Below are positions 58,699-64,000 of a DNA stretch of 64,000 bases, one piece after another (positions within the stretch are counted from its first letter, which is position 1; every line of letters begins with the position of its first letter). This DNA comes from Prinsepia uniflora (lineage: Eukaryota > Streptophyta > Magnoliopsida > Rosales > Rosaceae): contig CM064867.1 in the NCBI GenBank assembly GCA_032719365.1, positions 41,007,651 through 41,071,650 on the forward strand, given 5' to 3'. Made by a program: the position numbers and the translations under genes. The notes beneath the pieces were generated by a model that saw nothing but the letters and a program-made list of their open reading frames with translations, was not told the origin of the DNA and made no database searches.

Positions 58699-61270
58699 TG
58701 ACAGGACCCGTCCCAACTGGACTTTGATAACAGTGCCCGGTCGTACTCCGGTCTGACAAGTCAACTGAAGTCCCGAAACTACCTTTCAGCACCTGTCAGA
58801 CAAGGGATAACTGCACTGATTTCCGCTCATGCCTCTGCCTCTGCCTTTCGATCAGCCCCGAACGTCGTGCCACGGCCTGGAGGGTCATCAAAACAGGAAA
58901 GGTGTGAGTGGACAAAAAAATATCATTTAAAACACATTTCAAAAATATATCATTTACCCTCCAGTTTATCAAACCATGCATGCATAGAATCAACATATGA
59001 AAAACATTACCGGCTTTCTAGCCAAATCACATGAAAACATCAAATCCCGACTCACAAGCCCAAATGCCATTTAAATCATTTTATCATACAATAAAGCATA
59101 TAACTCGGGAATTACACATCTGAGGGTCCTCTGGGAATTACACATCCAAAGTTATCATCCTGCTGGGAATTACACATCCAGCCTCACCGGGAATTACACA
59201 TCCGGTCCCTCAGGGAATTACGCATCCGGAGTCCTTCCGGCAATTACACATCCGGAATCACTTTGGGAATTATACATCCGAAGTCTACCCAAGAATTACA
59301 CATCTGGGGGCATCAAACATCAATACACAATCAAAATCTTTATTTCAAAATCATCATTAAAAACCATGTCAAAACCATTTATCACCAGGTCTCATGCCCA
59401 AATCTCATTTCTCATAAATCCGTAAAATCATCAATTCCATTAAATCATCTTTAACTCACAATACTATTCAAAACATCCTTTTAACATCCCGGGCCTAGCC
59501 CAATATCATCAATTCCACGCAATTCGTGCAATCGCAACCTCAGTTGCCCTTTTCACATAAATCCATAAAACATCTCAAAAAGCATTATAAATTCACCAAA
59601 TCAATTTCCCGACTCAAAATCAATCCCAAATCCCGGGCTTTGGCCCAAAACAGCAATTTCACAGTTTCTCAAAAAACGTGCCCAAAACACCGATTAAAAT
59701 AATCATTAAATCCCGTAAACAATCATGTCAAATCTTTGCCATTCAAATCATGCCATAAATCATGTAAAACATTTAACTATGCATGCATATCAGTTTATAA
59801 AACAAATGTCCACTCACACACCATCCAAACCGCTCGCTTCCTAAGCTGCACGTGTTTCCGTAATTTTTGACATTTTCCAGGAATCTCGAATCCTATCCAA
59901 ATCATTACTCAGGGTCACTAATGATTTAATTAACATCATATTAATTCCCCATAATTGTTCGGGAATTAAATATTAATTAAACACGTAACATAAACCTTCG
60001 AACCCTCGAAACAATATCGAAACGGTGTCCGATTGACTCGAAACCTAACGCCAAAACGTTTGTTACATTGCATAGAACAAAATTCATGTTGAACTGACCT
60101 TGGTAATCGGGCCCACGCGCCACCATGAGTGGCTACGCGTGACCACCACTCGCCTGCTATAGTGTCGTCGTCCCAACCTGTATCTCTGTAATTCGAGTCC
60201 TACAACCCGCGAGACAACCCGACTAGTTCTCTGTCAATTCAACATCAATTCTTTCAATTGATTTATCTAACAACATCATTTTAGGTCCAATTACAGTTTT
60301 GTAAACTCAATTTTACAAATCCTTAACTCAAACCAAACGATTCGAAGATGAACATCGAAAACTATCTGGGCACTGTTCCTTCTTCGAAATTCATCAATCC
60401 CATCTGATTTCTTTCAATTGATCCACCCAGAGGCTTCATTGGACCAAGATAAACTTGTTTTCGAGTCCAATTGCATCATTTAATCCCTCTAGAATCACGA
60501 CTCAATCCTCAAACTCCTTCTCTGTCACCAGGTCCGTTCAGAGCCAAATGGACGCCAATTTCCTTCAAGTTTCATTTGGTTCGACTCGTCCCAATCCCAG
60601 GAAGCTAAATTCAAGATCAATTACACTCATGGATGTCCAACAATTCAAATTCGATCCTAAGGTGCATCAAAGGTTGTCGGGTTTCAAAGTTCAGTTTCAG
60701 TTGGGTTCAAGATTCATAACTCCCTATGTAATTCTCTTGCTTTCCCTCTGTGTTGTTGTTCAATTGTACCTGTCGCTCACTTGATTTTGGTTGCTGGTAA
60801 GATTGATCAAGCAAGGTCGTGTTCTCTCTGTTTTTCAAACACACACGTTTTACCATTAAACACACACACATATATATTGTTATCACAACCATTAATCCCC
60901 CCTCACCAAGTGACAGATGTCACTATGCAACAATCCTCATCCAATTTAACGGGCACAGGTGTCCCCAATTCAATTTAACACATCACTAATATAGCTGAAT
61001 CAGCCAGGACTAGTTAAATTACCATTTTACCCTTACTCACATAATTACCAAAATACCCCTCACAATTCTAGACCCATAACTTTCACGTCCGAACTCCGAT
61101 TGACGCATGCCGCCTGTCTACGGATTCAGCGTCCCGAGACCAATCCAACGGTACTTCTGGAAAATCCAAACAAGGTCTCGATCAAAAAGTCAACTTTCGA
61201 CCCTTATAACCAGGGGCAAAATCATCAACCAAAACCAAACGTTCAATTTTTGAATATTAAAAAAGGCTCT
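58699..61270 (-). mobile_element. LTR L, nested in K and lacking its right end
   Basis: Starts TGACAGGACCCGTCCC after GCTAC; the outer LTR is cut at a CTGCTAC that is continuous in 1-2677 (positions 5-11). Stem arms 58751-58758 and 58794-58801; cassette arms GTGAGTGGAC 58904-58913 and GTCCACTCAC 59808-59817 with TGCATGCA at 58977-58984 and 59780-59787; shared box 61101-61120. Its GTTACA-type end is absent: around 61230-61290 the sequence switches to K, so one deletion removed the end of L and the middle of K. Confidence 0.75.
59105..59310. repeat. Minisatellite in LTR L
   Basis: Eight copies of GGGAATTACACATCCGG at 24-31-base intervals with variable spacers. It lies between the cassette arms. 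Confidence 0.85.
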
Positions 61271-61619
61271 TGGGTTGTTCGACTTACTACCCCGCCGTGA
61301 GCCGTCGTGGACCACCGTCCCTATCTTTTTTAGTCATTCATCACTCCTCACACGATCATGTTGATGCAAGGTGATGGTGGTGATGAGATGTGGTGTGGGT
61401 GTTTGTTCAAGAAAATAGGAGAATGGTGGTTTTGGGTTTGTGAGAAAACAGAGAGGGAGGATGGCTGGTGTTCAAGTGTGTGGGAGGGGGTTTGGATGGC
61501 TAGGATAAAGGGAAAGGGTGAGATGAAGGGCTAGGATTTAAAGTGGTTAGGAAAAATGATTAAATAAAGTAAGTGGACCAATCACATCTTAGATCCACTA
61601 ATTGGGGCTTTGGGCCAAT

Positions 61620-61645
61620 GGATGAGTGACACTTGTCACTCATCC
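61620..61645. repeat. Perfect LTR hairpin in K
   Basis: Arms GGATGAGTGACA and TGTCACTCATCC with CT spacer; all 12 pairs intact. Confidence 0.85.
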
Positions 61646-62160
61646 ATGGGTCCCACATAAAATATCAGCCCAATCAGATAATGCCACCTCATCAATGCCT
61701 CGTAATACATGCATAGTATAATCGAACTTCCATGAACCCTAACTCTCTCATTCGAAGTCCGATTCCAGCGTGCCGCCTGTCTATGGATTCGTATCGCCTC
61801 GATCTACGTAATGGTCCTTGGCCCTCAGCCATTGGACCTCCCAGGTCAAAAGTCAACTATTTGCCTCTTTTAATTAAATTACCAAAATGCCCCTTAACTT
61901 TCGAACGTCATAACTTCTTCCTCGAATGTCGGAATCGAACGTCCCACCTGTCTATGAACTCACGATGTCCCGAACTACGTCACAGTCATCAGCTAAAATC
62001 CATTTGACCGCCTGAACAAAAAGTCAACGTTTTACCCACGACTAGGGGCAAAACTGTCATTTGCATCGTTCGTCCGAAAGTACCTCACTAATCACCGATT
62101 AACCTCAATATTCCTGATTAGTCACTAATCTAATCCCGGAATTCGGGAAGGGTCGTTACA

Positions 62161-62400
62161 AAAGAGGAGAGACCTAATTCACTAATATCGATTAGCCTTT
62201 TTCTTTTTTCTCTATCGCGCCTTTGTTTGTTTTACACGAACGCGCTTCACCACTTCAAACTTAAAAAAAAGGCCAAAACATGCTACATCGTTTCCCTTTT
62301 TTCTTTTTTCCCAAAATACCACATTCTATAGCATTTGTGCAAAAACGCTATGCTTTAATGTTATTAATAACAAATTGTGGCGTAATGCAAATGACCTTTC
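62161..62400. other. Spacer right of LTR K
   Basis: Starts with the probable duplication AAAGA. AT-rich with T- and A-runs; no coding similarity seen. By position it continues the flank of the phosphatase-like pseudogene before Tat-derived sequence begins somewhere near 62400. Confidence 0.45.
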
Positions 62401-64000
62401 GTTCGGCTTCCAACTTATGGGCATGTTGGGAAAACCTTCTGAAAGGCAAGGTAGGTGTCACAGAAGCACTTCCGAACCAAAAACACTTGGGTTAGATAAC
62501 AAAAAAAAAACAAAACAAAACACAGCAAACATGTACACTGACCACCTTACACGGCAGGGGTCGAGACAATTATGTAGGCCAGTTCGGCAAGAAGCTTGGC
62601 AAACTGATCCGGGAAAATGGACGTACCGATCTAGTCGATCTCAACCAACGTCCTCTGCGACCCCAGGATAAAGGCATTGGCCACTGGCGCCACCATTTTG
62701 TGCATCCGGTGGGTCACATTGGTCAACCCTTCCCCTGTTTTAGTGGACTGAACAAGCTCAGTGGCCTCGGCAGGCTCAGAGAACATGGACCGAATACTGT
62801 GTAGATCGGTCGGTCGTTGCACTTTCTCTGGAAGCGACTGCTCTAGCCTCAGCTCCTTGGCCGCCCTTTCCCACAACATCGCTGCCTTCGTCTCAGTAAC
62901 CCTTTTTTGTTGCCTCTTGGTAGCATACTCTTCCACAACCTCAACGGCCAAAGGAGACTTCCTTTGAAAGGCCTCCAAGAGCTTGCGATGGTGCTCCGCG
63001 GCCTACTCCGGATCGTCAATGGAAGGTCGTGTCATACCGACAACATGACTCTTCATTAGCCTGCCGATCAAGGCCTATGCCACTCGGTAGGGACAGAGGA
63101 CGTTAGGGCTATAGCTGGGCATCTGACCGACCACTGCTTGAGGGACCATCCTACCGATCACCTTTGATGGACCCCTTAGATTTTTGGGCCACCATCTTCT
63201 ACTGGTGGACCCCCCCTTTTTGGGCCGACGGATCCTCCTTCGGTTTGGATGCCGATTTGGAAGCCTTTTCTTGTTCGACTATTTGGGAGTACTTCTTAAT
63301 GGCCTCACTCATTTTCCTGGCTGCCACCTTCTCAACAAAGAGATGAACTACAAAAAAAAAGTTAGTGCCACTCAGCAGACACCCTAAACTATTCCGCACA
63401 TATCCAAAATGATACTAACCTAGAGGTTTGATCAATCTGACAACAAGCAGGTTGTCGGGGAGTCTGAGAATACAACGGATGCGTTCCACATTGATAAGTT
63501 TCTACCGAACCAAAATGCAAGCTTCCTTATCTTCGACAGTGGTAGTGGCCTTTGAGGGTCCTGCAAAACAAACGAACGATCAGTCCCTCATCCAACAGGA
63601 ATCATGATAATCTACATAAAACATGATATTCAGCTAATCAGCAGGCACCACAACCTCTCGATTGGAAATGTGTTTGAATTCGCTCTCAAACTTGGCTAAC
63701 ATCCCCCTCCCACAACCTTGATATCCAACAAAACCGGTGCCTCCAACTATTTTTGGACGTTGGTACGTTTATGATGAAGGCACCACGAATAGTGATCTAT
63801 CCAGGACCATATATTTGTTTCTTGAAGTGGTACAGATGGTAGAGTTAGCCCCAGGTAGGGTCTGCTAGAGCCTACCTGGAAGGTTGTGTAGACGCTAACC
63901 AATATAATCCACCCATTCATGTTAAGATGGTTGAGTACGATCTTCGCAAATGCCAACATGTCTTGCATCCACAGATGCAACGGTAGACACACCCAGTGCT
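62400..64000 (-). pseudogene. Second, older copy of the Tat antisense (Transposase_28) gene, cut by the window end
   Basis: Minus strand, same exon order as 50817-48242. The 63747-64000 part gives LPLHLWMQDMLAFAK and NMNGWIILVSVYTTFQ. An intron at about 63654-63562 (G/GTTGTGG to TTGCAG/G) and one at about 63420-63350 (GTTAGT to TTTGTAG) lie where introns 1 and 2 of the H copy are. 63199-63350 gives KMSEAIKKYSQIVEQEKASK. 62631-62978 gives the VAPVANAFILGSQ segment. The final donor resembles GTAAGG near 62548. Many frameshifts and stops. The parent element's gag-pol and LTRs are outside the window. Confidence 0.78.

Larger units (their letters stand above)
58540..62160 (-). mobile_element. Solo LTR K (Tekay-type, F-like) with nested, truncated LTR L
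   Basis: Outer ends TGTCAGGACACGTCCC at 58540 and GGGTCGTTACA at 62160. Flanks GAAGA (58535-58539) and AAAGA (62161-62165) match at four of five positions. Only the two ends of K remain: 58540-58698 and about 61270-62160. The latter matches LTR 1-2677 from about its position 2100 onward. Hairpin 61620-61645; shared boxes 61767-61785 and 61936-61955. Confidence 0.8.

Noticed and set aside
59105..59310. Regularly spaced repeats that look like a CRISPR array
   Set aside because: Plant LTR minisatellite: the units are variable, spacers are 7-15 bases and not unique sequence of constant size, and no cas genes exist in this context.

Overview
The window is repeat-rich nuclear DNA of a flowering plant, most likely a eudicot and probably pericentromeric. 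I see no intact gene. Almost every base lies in transposable elements stacked inside one another: LTR retrotransposons (Ty3/Gypsy), their solo LTRs, and one CACTA DNA transposon. The only recognisable non-transposon gene is a decayed four-exon remnant related to mitochondrial PAP-specific phosphatases.

Left third (1-27373). A truncated LTR (1-2677) and retroelement B (3190-21500) both lie in a CACTA TNP2 transposase gene, whose two halves are 2678-3189 and 21501-23095. B is a Tekay-type chromovirus, minus strand, with target duplication CGTTT. Its left LTR is split by a second Tekay-type element, A (4184-12742, minus strand, duplication GTACG). Both have gag, protease, RT, RNase H, integrase and a chromodomain-like tail, broken by stops and frameshifts. 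A much older, truncated relative, I, fills 23096-27373.

Middle (27645-57378). This is one plus-strand solo LTR, E (duplication GTAAT), split by D and by solo LTR F (53081-55909, CTGTG). D (28760-52883) is a large coding-free element with a tRNA-Asp-type primer site. D holds solo LTR J (31613-34476), solo LTR G (38146-40777, TGTAG) and H (41146-52109, ACTTA). H is a Tat-lineage element with sense gag-pol, a second RNase H, and an antisense spliced gene of the Transposase_28 family.

Right (57384-64000). The phosphatase-like pseudogene (minus strand, with a 122-bp tandem duplication) is followed by a composite LTR (58540-62160) and part of a second, older copy of the Tat antisense gene.

The strongest unexplained signal is in the Tekay-type LTRs. 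LTRs that otherwise differ share an ordered set of palindromic modules. The clearest is a mirrored cassette: GTGAGTGGAC, then TGCATGCA, a family-specific minisatellite, TGCATGCA and GTCCACTCAC. Also shared are a stem near one LTR end (GTCTGACA/TGTCAGAC), a 12-bp-arm hairpin, and a box related to GTAGACAGGYGGCACGTC. Boundaries, duplications and motif positions were read by eye.
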